Assembly: GCA_046347195.1 (NCBI GenBank)
Contig: JAXMGQ010000002.1
Coordinates: 1 to 64,000 of the forward strand
DNA: 64,000 nucleotides
Direction: 5' to 3'
DNA from: TMP-86 sp046347195
GTDB lineage: Bacteria; Pseudomonadota; Gammaproteobacteria; Steroidobacterales; Steroidobacteraceae
In this document: piece after piece, positions 1-8,807 of the stretch
Numbering within the stretch: position 1 is the first letter of the stretch
How the letters are laid out: the number at the start of each line of letters is the position of its first letter
Notes under the pieces: model-generated
Database searches by the model: none
Told to the model about the DNA's origin: nothing
What the model saw: only the letters and a program-made list of their open reading frames with translations
Program-made: the position numbers and the translations under genes

Positions 1-301
1 GATCCACCTGCTCAGGGAACTGCCCGCGCAGAGCGTGTGGCTGTGTTCCGGAATCGGCCCGTTCCAGTTGCCGCTGACCACGATGGCGCTGTTCATGGGC
101 GGCCACGTGCGTGTCGGTCTCGAGGACAACCTCTATTACGCCCGCGGCCGCAAGTTCAAGGACAACGCCGAGGCGGTGCGGCGAGCCGTGCGCCTCGCCG
201 GCGAACTCAACCGCAAGGTCGCAACGCCCGCCGAGACCCGTGCCCTGCTCGGCCTGCCATCGAATCCCAAGGGCGGCAAGACCGCCAGGAAACCCGCATG
301 A
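1..301 (+). CDS. Beta-keto acid cleavage enzyme (BKACE, DUF849), C-terminal part
   Basis: The reading frame is open from base 2 and enters from outside the window, so only the last 99 or so residues are visible. The segment GGHVRVGLEDNLYYARG near the end is typical of the C-terminal strand and helix of BKACE proteins, which are zinc-dependent TIM-barrel enzymes that cleave 3-keto acids with acetyl-CoA. The stop TGA overlaps the ATG of the following aminotransferase (ATGA), so the two are almost certainly co-transcribed. BKACE members act on substrates such as 3-keto-5-aminohexanoate or dehydrocarnitine; which one applies here cannot be read from the C-terminus. Confidence 0.8.
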   Translation, partial: IHLLRELPAQSVWLCSGIGPFQLPLTTMALFMGGHVRVGLEDNLYYARGRKFKDNAEAVRRAVRLAGELNRKVATPAETRALLGLPSNPKGGKTARKPA

Positions 302-1617
302 ATACCGCATTGAAGGAAACCTCCGTCCTGCAAGAGACGCTCGCCGCGGCGGAAAGCCGCTTCACGGAAGGCCACCCCGCCAGCCGCGCCCGCCACGAGC
401 GCGCGCAGGCCGTGCTGCCCGCGGGCCATTCGCGCCAGACCCTGTTCTTCGCGCCGTTTCCGCTCACCATCGCCGGCGGCAAGGGATGCCGCATCACCGA
501 CATCGACGGCAAGGAGTATCTCAACCTGGTCGGCGATTACGCCGCCGGCCTGTTCGGCCAGCAGTGCGAGCCCCTGCAGCGCGCGGCGCTCGAGGCCATG
601 CAGGCGGGCATCTCGCTGTCGGGCCCGAACACGCGGGAAGTGGAGTTCGCCGAGTACATCTCCAGGCGCATCCCCTCCATGGAACAGGTGCGGTTCTGCA
701 ATTCCGGCTCGGAGGCTTGCCTGTTCGCCACCCTCCTCGCACGGCATGCGACCAGGCGCCGCAAGATCCTCGTGTTCAACTTCTGCTATCACGGCGGCTT
801 CATGATCTACGGGCCCTCGGACCCCGCGCTGTCCGTGCCCTTCGAGACCGTGAAGGCCGACTACAACGACATCGCCGGCACGCGCGCCGTGCTGCGCGCC
901 AACGCCCCCGACATCGCCGCGGTGCTGGTGGAGCCCGTGATGGGCTCGGGCGGCGCCATCGTCGGCACGCCGGATTTCCTCGGCATGCTGCGCGAGGAGA
1001 CGCGCAGGCTCGGCGTCGCGCTGATCTTCGATGAGGTGATGACCTCGCGCATGGGACCGGGCGGCGTGCAGGGCATCCGCGGCATCCGTCCCGATCTCAC
1101 CACCCTGGGCAAGTTCTGGGGCGGTGGATTCGCCTTCGGCGCCTTCGGCGGGTCGCGCGAGTTCATGCGCCACCTCGACGTGCGCGCCGGCGGAGTGCTC
1201 TCGCAGGCCGGCACGTTCAACAACAACGTGGTCGCGATGACGGCTGGCCTCGTGGGTGCCCGCGATGTGTATTCGCCCGAGGCCTGCGTGCGGCTCAACG
1301 CGCTGGGTGATTCGCTGCGTGAGCAGCTCAACGAGGTCGGCCGTTCGCTGCAGGCACCGTTCCAGGCCACCGGTGTCGGCGGCGTGATGAACACCCACTG
1401 GAGCCATCAACCGGTGACCGATCCTGCGCAGGTGGTACCCGCCAATGCGCCGATCCGGCGGCTGTTCCAGCTCGAGATGATCGAGCGCGGCTTCTATGTC
1501 GCCCAGCGGGGCATGATCAACCTGTCCCTGCCCATGCAGGAAAAGGATCTCGCTGCCTTCGTGGCCGCCGCACGGGACTTCCTGATGCGCCACGCCGCGA
1601 TCCTGCCGCGCGCGTGA
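298..1617 (+). CDS. Class III PLP-dependent aminotransferase (glutamate-1-semialdehyde aminomutase-like)
   Basis: A 439-residue protein starting at the ATG that overlaps the upstream stop. Features of fold-type I class III aminotransferases are in order: NSGSEA (about 135-140) for cofactor phosphate, FDEV (244-247) carrying the PLP-pyridine aspartate, and the Schiff-base lysine in TLGKFWGGG (K272). The closest pattern is glutamate-1-semialdehyde 2,1-aminomutase, but that family also holds many catabolic transaminases. Its place between a BKACE gene and an APC permease argues for a catabolic role in removing or moving the amino group of an imported amine or beta-amino acid, not haem synthesis. 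The substrate is unknown. Confidence 0.88.
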   Translation: MNTALKETSVLQETLAAAESRFTEGHPASRARHERAQAVLPAGHSRQTLFFAPFPLTIAGGKGCRITDIDGKEYLNLVGDYAAGLFGQQCEPLQRAALEAMQAGISLSGPNTREVEFAEYISRRIPSMEQVRFCNSGSEACLFATLLARHATRRRKILVFNFCYHGGFMIYGPSDPALSVPFETVKADYNDIAGTRAVLRANAPDIAAVLVEPVMGSGGAIVGTPDFLGMLREETRRLGVALIFDEVMTSRMGPGGVQGIRGIRPDLTTLGKFWGGGFAFGAFGGSREFMRHLDVRAGGVLSQAGTFNNNVVAMTAGLVGARDVYSPEACVRLNALGDSLREQLNEVGRSLQAPFQATGVGGVMNTHWSHQPVTDPAQVVPANAPIRRLFQLEMIERGFYVAQRGMINLSLPMQEKDLAAFVAAARDFLMRHAAILPRA

Positions 1618-3002
1618 GCGGCGCGCCGGCACTTCGCGGCAACATAGGATATTTCCAGTTCCTGTCGCTGGGCTTCGGCACGATGATCGGCTCCGCCTGG
1701 GTCATCCTGCTCGGCGACTGGCTGGGAAAGGCGGGACCGGGCGGTGCCGTGCTCGGCTTCGCGTCCGGCGCCCTCGTCGTCATGGCCATCGGCGCCTGCT
1801 ATGCGGAGCTCACATCGCTCCTGCCGGAGGCCGGCAGCGAATTCATCTACGCACACCGAGTCTACGGGCGCCGGCTGGCCTTCACGGTGGGCTGGTTCCT
1901 GGTGCTGTACCTGGTCAGCGTCACGGTGTTCGAAGCGCTGGCGCTGGCGTGGATCTTCGAGCTGCTCGCGCCGGGCTGGGTCTCCGCGCCGCTGTATTCC
2001 GCCTTCGGCGGGTCGATCACCTCGCAGATGCTCATCATCGGCATCGGCGGAGCGTTGGTCCTGTTCTGCCTGAACTTCGTCGGCACGCAGGTGGCGGTGG
2101 TGTCGCACAGCATCCTCACCTACGGCTTCCTCGCCGTCGTCCTGGTGATTCTCGCGGCGCTGGTGCTGCACGGCCATGCGCCGCACCTGGCGCCCCTGTT
2201 CGGCACCACCAACGGCAAGCCGTGGTGGCTGGGCACTTTCGGCATCTTCTCCTTCTGCGCGTATGCGCTCAACGGATTCCAGGCGATCCCGCAGGCCATC
2301 GAAGAGCGCTCCGGCCACACCGACCTCGCCACCATCGGCAAGGTGATCGTCCTGTCCATCGCCGCCGCCGCCTGCTTCTACTGTCTCGTGGTGCTCGCCG
2401 CCGCGCTCGCCACGCCCTGGCAGAAGCTCGTGGACCAGCCGCTGCCGATGATCGCCGCGGCGGCGACCCTGCCGCGCGGTGATCTCGTCGCACGGGTGCT
2501 GCTGGTGGCCACCGCCGTGTCGCTGGTCAAGGCGTGGAACGGGATCCTCATGATGGCCGTCAGGCTGGTGGTGGCGATGGCCCGTGCGGGCTACGTCCCT
2601 GCGCGCCTGGCACGGCTCCATCCGCGCTTCGGATCACCGGGAGCCGCGCTGCTGTTCATCGGATCGCTGAACGTCGCCGGCATCTTCTTCGGCAAGGCGG
2701 CGATCGAGCCGATCACCGACATGTGCGCGATGGTGCTCACGCTCACCTACGTGATGTGCTGCCTCACGGTGCTGCGGCTGCGCGCCCGCCAGAACGGCGC
2801 GCAACCGGCAGCGCAACGCACACGGCTCTTCGCGTGGGTGGGCCTCGTGGGCGCGCTGGTGATGGCCGTGGTCGCCTTCCTGGCGCCGTGGTGGCAGCGC
2901 CCCGGCGTGCCGCTGGAATGGAAGCTGCTCGCGGTGTGGGGCGCGATCGGCATCGCGGTATGGGTATGGGCGATCCGCCAGCAGCGGCCGGTACCGGCGT
3001 GA
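1614..3002 (+). CDS. APC-superfamily amino acid/amine permease
   Basis: A 462-residue, very hydrophobic protein with about 12 membrane segments. The start is GTG at 1614, overlapping the aminotransferase stop (GTGA). The first helix carries GFGTMIGSAWVILLGDW, the glycine-rich unwound substrate-binding helix typical of APC transporters. It is the third member of the BKACE-aminotransferase-permease operon and presumably imports the substrate of those two enzymes at the inner membrane. The gene ends 35 bases before the convergent GntR regulator. Substrate specificity cannot be assigned from sequence. Confidence 0.87.
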   Translation: MSGAPALRGNIGYFQFLSLGFGTMIGSAWVILLGDWLGKAGPGGAVLGFASGALVVMAIGACYAELTSLLPEAGSEFIYAHRVYGRRLAFTVGWFLVLYLVSVTVFEALALAWIFELLAPGWVSAPLYSAFGGSITSQMLIIGIGGALVLFCLNFVGTQVAVVSHSILTYGFLAVVLVILAALVLHGHAPHLAPLFGTTNGKPWWLGTFGIFSFCAYALNGFQAIPQAIEERSGHTDLATIGKVIVLSIAAAACFYCLVVLAAALATPWQKLVDQPLPMIAAAATLPRGDLVARVLLVATAVSLVKAWNGILMMAVRLVVAMARAGYVPARLARLHPRFGSPGAALLFIGSLNVAGIFFGKAAIEPITDMCAMVLTLTYVMCCLTVLRLRARQNGAQPAAQRTRLFAWVGLVGALVMAVVAFLAPWWQRPGVPLEWKLLAVWGAIGIAVWVWAIRQQRPVPA

Positions 3003-3037
3003 ACCCGCGGGCACCGCGCAGCCGCCGGCTCCTTGGG

Positions 3038-3796
3038 TCAGCTCGCGGTGATCGGCAGGCTTTCCCAGTAGCCGGGGATCTTGTCGAGGATGGCGAGGTC
3101 GCGGCGCATCGCATCCTCGGCCGCATCCGGGTCGCGCGCCTGGAAGGCGGCGAGGAGCCGCTCGTGCTGGTCGAGCGCACCGCGCCGCGTGTGCGTCGTG
3201 CGTGTCAGCAGCGTGACCGTGCTCGCCACCAGCGGGGCCATGCGCAGCCAGAGCATCTGGATGAGCGACACCAGCACCGGGTTGTCGGCGATGCGGTAGA
3301 TCTCGAAGTGGAAGGCCATGTTCAGCGCCGTGAAGGTGTGCAGGTCGCCGCCGGAGATGCTCTTCTCGATGCCCGTCTGCACGGCGCGCAGGTGCTCGAT
3401 CTGCACCAGCGTGATGTTGCGCGCGGCCAGCGCTGCCGCCTTGCCCTCGAGCTGCTGGCGCAGGTCGATGAGCTGCTCGACCTGGCGGCGGTTGAGGGTG
3501 GGCACGCGCGCCGAACGGTTGGGCAGGCCCTCGAAGGCGCCCTCGGAGGTGAGCCGGCGCAGCGCCTCGCGCACCGGCATCTCGCCCATCGAGAGCTCCT
3601 TGGCGAGCGATCGAAGCGTGATCACCTCGCCGGGACGGAAGTGCCCCGCGAGCACCGCCTCCTTCAGCGCGGCATAGGCCCGGCTGTGCGCGGCCTCGCC
3701 CGGCACCTGGCGGTCGGCGCTGACCGCGAGCGAGCGTCGTGGCGCCTTGGCGCGCGATTTCCGTGTCGCGGCGGATTGCTTGGTCCTGGTCGGCAT
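3038..3796 (-). CDS. GntR-family transcriptional regulator, FadR/FCD type
   Basis: The start is placed at ATG 3796 (MPTRTKQSAATRKS, 252 aa) because an upstream in-frame methionine would add a segment lacking regulator character and would run into the divergent promoter. A winged helix-turn-helix spans about residues 40-105, with LSMGEMPVREALRRL as recognition helix. An all-helical FCD ligand domain follows (about 115-240), with FHFEIY and the histidine of HERLLAAF, which bind metal in this family. It is divergent from the flavoprotein gene at 3903, with two TGTGATCA boxes between them, so it probably controls that operon and perhaps the 298-3002 operon. Confidence 0.87.
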   Translation of the reverse strand: MPTRTKQSAATRKSRAKAPRRSLAVSADRQVPGEAAHSRAYAALKEAVLAGHFRPGEVITLRSLAKELSMGEMPVREALRRLTSEGAFEGLPNRSARVPTLNRRQVEQLIDLRQQLEGKAAALAARNITLVQIEHLRAVQTGIEKSISGGDLHTFTALNMAFHFEIYRIADNPVLVSLIQMLWLRMAPLVASTVTLLTRTTHTRRGALDQHERLLAAFQARDPDAAEDAMRRDLAILDKIPGYWESLPITAS

Positions 3797-3867
3797 TGGC
3801 GCAGCCTCCCGACTGCGAGCGCAAAGCCTATTCCGCACTCCCCGGCAGCGCAAGCGCTGCGCGAGGA

Positions 3868-3896
3868 TTGTGATCAATGATTCCTGATGTGATCAT
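3868..3896. promoter_or_regulatory. Putative GntR operator: two TGTGATCA boxes in the divergent promoter
   Basis: The octamer TGTGATCA occurs at 3869-3876 and again at 3888-3895, a period of 19 bases (about two helical turns), in the 106-base gap between the GntR gene and the flavoprotein gene. Each box contains the palindrome TGATCA. The second box ends seven bases before the flavoprotein ATG, so occupancy would block its transcription or translation. Assignment to the adjacent GntR protein rests on position only. Confidence 0.45.
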
Positions 3897-3902
3897 ATAC
3901 TC

Positions 3903-6152
3903 ATGAACCCGCAACCGGCCAGTGCCCGTATCCTGATCATCGGCGGTGGCATCGGCGGCGCCAGCGCCGCGTACCACCTGGCGCGGCTCGGCGCGCGCGA
4001 CGTGGTGCTGCTCGAGCGCGCCATGCTCAGCTCCGGCACCACCTGGCACTCCACCGGCAACATGGAGACCTACCGGCCGGATCCCCTGGTGTTCGACATG
4101 GTGCGCTACGCCGCCAGCCTGTATCCCTCGCTGGCGCAGGAACTGGGGCGGGAGATCGGCTGGCGCAACGTCGGGCGCATCCACTACACCGATCGCGAGG
4201 ACCGCTGGCAGGTGATGCAGACCCTGCCGGAGTTGTGCCGTGCCCGCGGGATGCAGCTCGACCTGCTCACCCCTGCGCAGGTGCAGGCGCGCCTGCCCAT
4301 CATCGACCCCGCCGGTCTCGCGGGTGGAGTGTGGATACCCAGCGATGCGCGCGTGAACGCCACCGATGCGGTGCAGGCGCTCGCGGCCGGCGCTCGCGCC
4401 GGCGGCGTGCGCATCGTGCAGGACTCCCTGGTGCAGCGCATCCTCGCGCGCGACGGCCGCGTGTGCGGAGTCGAGACGGCGCAGGGCATCATCGCCTGCG
4501 AAACCCTCGTGCTGGCCGCGGGGCTGTGGTCGCGGGACCTGGCCGCGACCTGCGGCGTGCACCTGCCGATGTATGCCCTCGAGCACCAGTACATGATCAC
4601 CAAGCCCCACGGCATGCCGCGCGACCTGCCGCTGTTCCTCTCCTACGAGGATCAGCTCTACGGCCGGGAGGAGGTGGGGGGCCTGATGATCGGAAGCCTG
4701 GATGATGATGCCATCCCGCTGTCGGCCGCCGAGCTGCCGCAGAATTTCTCCTTCGCGCTGCTGAACGAGCGCTGGCCCCAGTTCGAGCCCTACCTCGCCA
4801 CGGCGATGAGACGTTTCCCGGTGCTGCGCGAGGTCCAGATCCGCATGCTGCTCAACGGTCCGGAGAGCTTCACGCCCGACGGGCAGATGCTGCTCGGCCC
4901 GGCGCCGGGCCTGTCGGGCCTGTTCACCGCCTGCGGGTTCAATTCCAATGGCATGGCGCTGGCGCCCGCCGCGGGCCGCTACGTGGCCGAGTGGATCGTC
5001 GAGGGTGAACCCAGCGCCGACGTCGCGCCACTCGATGTGCGCCGGTTCTCTGCACCGCAGGCGACCGAGGGCTTCATGCGCGCCCGCGCCGCCGAGATCC
5101 CGGGCTTCCATTGCCGCCTGCATCCGCTGGACGGCGACTATCACAGCGCGCGCAACGTGCGCCTCTCCCCCTTGCACGAGCTCAACGCCGCCGCCGGGGC
5201 ACGCTTCGTGTCGGTGAGTGGCTGGGAACGTCCCGCCTGGTTTGCGCCTGCCGATGATGCACGGCTGATCGCAGGGGTTGCCGCGGAAGTGCGGGCCGCT
5301 TGCGGGCAGGCGCTGCTGGTGGACCGGTCGATGGACCTCAAGTGCGAGGTCGGGTCGATGCCGCCGTCCGACAGCGCACCCTGGCTCGCCCTCGAAGGCG
5401 CGCATGGCCAGGTGGAGGCGCTGGTGCGGACAGCCGGTGGCAGCGGCGATGCAACGTTGATCAGCGCATCGCCCGAGCAGGAGACGCGTGTCCTCGAGTA
5501 CCTCAGGCGCGCGGGCCGCGCCGTTCTCGACCTGACCTCCTCGCAGGCATTGCTCGAGCTGCACGGCCCGGCGCGACAGGCGCTGCTGGCGAAGCTCAAG
5601 GAGATGGGTCCCCCGGTGCGGCTGTGGCAGGATCCGGTGATGGACTCGACGCTGCTCATGATGCCAAGGGCAGAGAGCCTGCGCGTGTGGGAGCATCTGC
5701 TGCGCCTGGGCGAACTCCAGGGTCTGCGGATCGGCGGACACCTGGCGCAGGAAGCCCTGCGCCTGCAACGCGGCGTCCCGGGCTTCGGCAGCGAAGCGAC
5801 ACCTGCGCGGCTGGCCACCGAGCTGGGATTCCGGTGTGCGCCGGACCGGCCGTCCACGCCTGCCGCCGCGCCCCGCACGCATTCACCCCGCCTGCTGATG
5901 GCCGTGGCCAGTGACATGCCTTTCGAGGAATTCGGCGCGCGTGAAGTGGTGATGAGCGAGGGCCGCACGATCGGCGAACTCACCGCGCGCGTCCGCCTGC
6001 CCGGCTGGCCGCAGACGCTGGGACTCGCGTTGCTCGACCCGCGCCAGTGGCAGGACGGCACGCCGATGGAGACGGTGGCCGGCGGACGACGCTGGCCGCT
6101 TGCGCCGCGGCCCAGCCCCTGGAGCACGCGCCTTGCAACCGGCGCCCGCTGA
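3903..6152 (+). CDS. FAD-dependent dehydrogenase with GcvT-like C-terminal domain (dimethylglycine/sarcosine dehydrogenase family)
   Basis: A 749-residue two-domain protein. Residues 1-380 form a DAO-type FAD domain: the dinucleotide motif GGGIGGASAAYHL is at about 14-26, and SSGTTWHSTG places a histidine at residue 49 where dimethylglycine and sarcosine dehydrogenases bind FAD covalently. From about 390 onward the sequence matches the folate-binding aminomethyltransferase (GcvT) layout of those enzymes, although it is diverged there. Such proteins oxidatively demethylate N-methyl amines and pass the one-carbon unit to tetrahydrofolate. The next permease gene starts inside this gene's 3' end. 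Together with the nearby BKACE this suggests betaine- or carnitine-type catabolism; that is inference. Confidence 0.82.
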   Translation: MNPQPASARILIIGGGIGGASAAYHLARLGARDVVLLERAMLSSGTTWHSTGNMETYRPDPLVFDMVRYAASLYPSLAQELGREIGWRNVGRIHYTDREDRWQVMQTLPELCRARGMQLDLLTPAQVQARLPIIDPAGLAGGVWIPSDARVNATDAVQALAAGARAGGVRIVQDSLVQRILARDGRVCGVETAQGIIACETLVLAAGLWSRDLAATCGVHLPMYALEHQYMITKPHGMPRDLPLFLSYEDQLYGREEVGGLMIGSLDDDAIPLSAAELPQNFSFALLNERWPQFEPYLATAMRRFPVLREVQIRMLLNGPESFTPDGQMLLGPAPGLSGLFTACGFNSNGMALAPAAGRYVAEWIVEGEPSADVAPLDVRRFSAPQATEGFMRARAAEIPGFHCRLHPLDGDYHSARNVRLSPLHELNAAAGARFVSVSGWERPAWFAPADDARLIAGVAAEVRAACGQALLVDRSMDLKCEVGSMPPSDSAPWLALEGAHGQVEALVRTAGGSGDATLISASPEQETRVLEYLRRAGRAVLDLTSSQALLELHGPARQALLAKLKEMGPPVRLWQDPVMDSTLLMMPRAESLRVWEHLLRLGELQGLRIGGHLAQEALRLQRGVPGFGSEATPARLATELGFRCAPDRPSTPAAAPRTHSPRLLMAVASDMPFEEFGAREVVMSEGRTIGELTARVRLPGWPQTLGLALLDPRQWQDGTPMETVAGGRRWPLAPRPSPWSTRLATGAR

Positions 6153-7437
6153 AGGTCCTGCCGGAGATCCGCCGCTCCTGCGGGCGATGGGAACCTGGGG
6201 CCTCACCGCCTCGATCATCAACATCACCATCGCCGGCAGCATTCTCGTGTTGCCGGGCACGCTCGGCGCCTCGATGGGGCCCTCGGCATCGCTGGCCTTC
6301 CTGCTCGGCGCCGTTCTGTTCGTGCCGCTGATGCTGTGCTTCGCATCCGTCGGCAGTCGCGTGGTGGCCAGCGGCGGTCCGTACGTGTACGTCGAGACGG
6401 CGTTCGGCCGATTCCCGGCCTTTCTCATGGCGGCACTGCTGTGGATCTCCAGCGTGTCGGGGAGCGGGAGCATCGCCGCGGCCCTGGCGGACCAGCTGAC
6501 GCAATTCTCACCGTTGTTCTCGCAGCCGCTGGCCCGCGCGGCCCTGTTGCTGGGTGTCTACGGCTCGCTGATCGCGGTGAACGCCGCGGGGGTGCGCGCC
6601 GGCGCCCACGCGAACATGCTGTTCGCCGCGGCCAAGGTCCTGCCACTGCTGCTGATCGCCGTGCTCGGCCTGCTGCACGTGCAATGGCAGCACTTCGAGG
6701 TCCACGCCTGGCCCGGCGCGCAGGCGCTCGGCACCGCCTTGCTCCTCGTGGTGTTCGCCTATTCCGGCGCCGAGACGGCGCTCGCACCCTCCGGCGAGAT
6801 GCGCGACAACGCCCGCGTGGTGCCCACCGCCGTCTCGCTCGGGGTCGGCGCAGTCGTGTTGCTGTATGTCGTGATCCAGATCGTCTGCCAGGGCATGCTG
6901 GGTGATGCGCTCGCGGGACATCCGGCGCCGGTGAGTGCCGTGGCCGGTCAGGTCATGCGCGGTGGCGCCGTCCTCGTGATGGCCACCGCGGGCATCTCGC
7001 TGTACGGTTGCCTGCAGGGCGACCTGCTCGGCACCTCACGCCTGCTGTTCGCGCTCGCACGCGACGGCCTGCTGCCATCCCCATTGTCACGCGTGACCTC
7101 GCGCACACGTGTCCCGCTGGTGGCGCTGATCACCCACGCGGCCGCAGCCTGTTGCGTCGCCATCGCCGGCAGCTTCGGCGCGCTGGCCCTGCTCTCCGGC
7201 GGCGCTTTCTGCTTCGTCTACATGGGCTGCGCGGCGGCGGCCTGGCAACTCCAGCGGCAGGGCTACAGCCAGACGGCCGCGCCCGTCACCTTGCCCGGCG
7301 GTCCATTGATCCCGTTCATCGGCATCGCCGGCTTCGCGGCCATCCTCGCCTCGCTCCAGGCGCGCGAGTGGCTCGCCATCGGCGCCGCATTGCTCCTGAT
7401 CAGCGCCCTGTACGCCATCGCCCGGCGCAGGCGCTGA
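6133..7437 (+). CDS. APC-superfamily permease
   Basis: About 434 residues with 12 predicted membrane helices; LLRAMGTWGLTASIINITIA is the usual entry into the first APC helix. The start is uncertain. TTG at 6133 is preceded by GGAG at a good distance and keeps the conserved residues before the first helix, so I prefer it. ATG 6187 is the alternative, but it has no clear ribosome site and cuts into the conserved start. The gene overlaps the flavoprotein gene by 20 bases, implying co-translation and a role in importing that enzyme's substrate. It is convergent with the GST gene. Confidence 0.82.
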   Translation: MQPAPAEGPAGDPPLLRAMGTWGLTASIINITIAGSILVLPGTLGASMGPSASLAFLLGAVLFVPLMLCFASVGSRVVASGGPYVYVETAFGRFPAFLMAALLWISSVSGSGSIAAALADQLTQFSPLFSQPLARAALLLGVYGSLIAVNAAGVRAGAHANMLFAAAKVLPLLLIAVLGLLHVQWQHFEVHAWPGAQALGTALLLVVFAYSGAETALAPSGEMRDNARVVPTAVSLGVGAVVLLYVVIQIVCQGMLGDALAGHPAPVSAVAGQVMRGGAVLVMATAGISLYGCLQGDLLGTSRLLFALARDGLLPSPLSRVTSRTRVPLVALITHAAAACCVAIAGSFGALALLSGGAFCFVYMGCAAAAWQLQRQGYSQTAAPVTLPGGPLIPFIGIAGFAAILASLQAREWLAIGAALLLISALYAIARRRR

Positions 7438-7463
7438 GCAGCATCGGAGGAGGTGGCGCTCCG

Positions 7464-8147
7464 TCAACCGGTGCGAAGGTCCTCGACCAGCGCGCCATGT
7501 TGCAGCGTCTCGCGCTCGTGATCCGTCTCACGCCACGGCTCGGCCAGCGCCGCCGCGTACCAGGCGCGCATCGAGGGAAGCGCCACCAGGCGCTCCGCGT
7601 AGTCGCGTGCGATGGGGGATACCGGGGGAGAATAGGTCTGCAGCCGGAAAGCCACCGGCGCGAAGAAGGCATCCATCGCGGTGAACCGCTCGCCGGCGAG
7701 GAACGGCCCACCGAAGCGCGCCAGTCCCTGCTGCCACAAGGCATCCAGGCGTGCGAGATCCTGCGCCAGCGCCGGCGGCACGCCGTTCAGGCGTATCCGC
7801 AGACCGCAGTTCATCGCGCAGATGGTTCGCAGGGTCGCGAAGCCCGAGTGCATCTCGGCACTCGCGCAGCGCGCGAAGGCGCGGGCGGGCGCGGCCTTCG
7901 GCCACACGGCCGGAAAGCGCTCCGCCAGGTATTCCGTGATGCCCAGGGTGTCCCACACCGTCGTTCCCTCATCGACCAGGCAGGGGACCTTGCCCGTGGG
8001 TGAGAACCAAGTGAAGGCACTGGGCTCCCCGGGCTGCGCGAAGGGCACGAGCTTCTCCTCGAAGTCGATGCCCAGCTCGCGCATCAGCACCCAGGGACGC
8101 AGCGACCAGGACGAGTAGTTCTTGTTGCCGATGTAGAGGATGAGCAT
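7464..8147 (-). CDS. Glutathione S-transferase family protein
   Basis: A 227-residue protein with an N-terminal thioredoxin-like domain (MLILYIGNKNYSSWSLRPWV, with the serine pair near residues 12-13 in the position of the glutathione-activating residue) and a helical C-terminal domain. The thioredoxin domain has the expected V-P-C-L turn (GKVPCLVDEG) and the downstream VWDTLGITEYLAERFP segment, which includes the glutathione gamma-glutamyl contact. This matches the widespread bacterial GSTs often listed beside maleylacetoacetate isomerase. It stands alone, convergent with the permease, so its substrate is unknown. Confidence 0.87.
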   Translation of the reverse strand: MLILYIGNKNYSSWSLRPWVLMRELGIDFEEKLVPFAQPGEPSAFTWFSPTGKVPCLVDEGTTVWDTLGITEYLAERFPAVWPKAAPARAFARCASAEMHSGFATLRTICAMNCGLRIRLNGVPPALAQDLARLDALWQQGLARFGGPFLAGERFTAMDAFFAPVAFRLQTYSPPVSPIARDYAERLVALPSMRAWYAAALAEPWRETDHERETLQHGALVEDLRTG

Positions 8148-8243
8148 GGAGGTCCCCCGCCGATTGTCGATGCGGCATTGTACGGGAACCCGCGATGCCC
8201 GCCTGCATGACGCGGCGCAGTGTCGCCCCGGCTCATCTGCGGC

Positions 8244-8699
8244 TCATCGGTCCTCGTTCGGAGGCGCTGGCCGCAACGCTTTCCAGAGCAGCAACAGCAG
8301 CACGAGGTCGAGGAACACGGCGCCGAGGCCGAAGGCGATGCGCCCGCTCATCTCGGACGTACGGGCGACGCTCGAGAACGGCCCGATGCTCACGCCGCCA
8401 CTGAAACGTCGCGGACCCGGACCGAAAGCGATCCAGTTGCAGATGGAAGCGAAGCCGCCGACGAACAGCAGCAGGAAGTTCCGCGAGATCATCGAGTCGG
8501 GACCCAGTCTCGAGATCAACGGCGCGAAGCCGCCCAGGAAGAACACGCCACCGGCAACGCCCAGCACCCAGCGCGGGGAATGGAAGTTCTCGGGGCGGGA
8601 GGGAATCCAGCCCAGGGCTAGCGCCATGATGAGACCGCCGGCGATCCAGAACACGGCGCCGAACAGCCATTCGCCCCGGGGTGACAGCGGCTGGGACAT
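8244..8699 (-). CDS. Small conserved membrane protein of unknown function
   Basis: A 151-residue protein with about four hydrophobic segments: FGAVFWIAGGLIMALALGW near the N-terminus, one at 45-65, LLLFVGGFASICNWIAF around 90-105 and FGLGAVFLDLVLLLLLW near the C-terminus. I do not recognise the family. It lies 96 bases before the GST gene on the same strand, so it could share transcripts with it. High GC at third codon positions supports real coding. Nothing suggests a specific function. Confidence 0.6.
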   Translation of the reverse strand: MSQPLSPRGEWLFGAVFWIAGGLIMALALGWIPSRPENFHSPRWVLGVAGGVFFLGGFAPLISRLGPDSMISRNFLLLFVGGFASICNWIAFGPGPRRFSGGVSIGPFSSVARTSEMSGRIAFGLGAVFLDLVLLLLLWKALRPAPPNEDR

Positions 8700-8807
8700 G
8701 CAGGAAGTCTAGTCTTCGCACCGGTGGCGCGACCGTGCGGCGCGTCACTACGCGCGTCGGGAAAACATGGCGCCGTCCCCGGGACGCCGGCCTTGGGGTC
8801 ACTGGCC

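Noticed and set aside
3828..5882. A 684-codon open frame on the minus strand antisense to the flavoprotein gene
   Set aside because: It is a by-product of high GC: composition is Arg/Gly/Ala/His-rich without recognisable domains, while the plus strand encodes a clear FAD enzyme. Many similar long antisense frames exist (for example 136-1632, 55299-57152).
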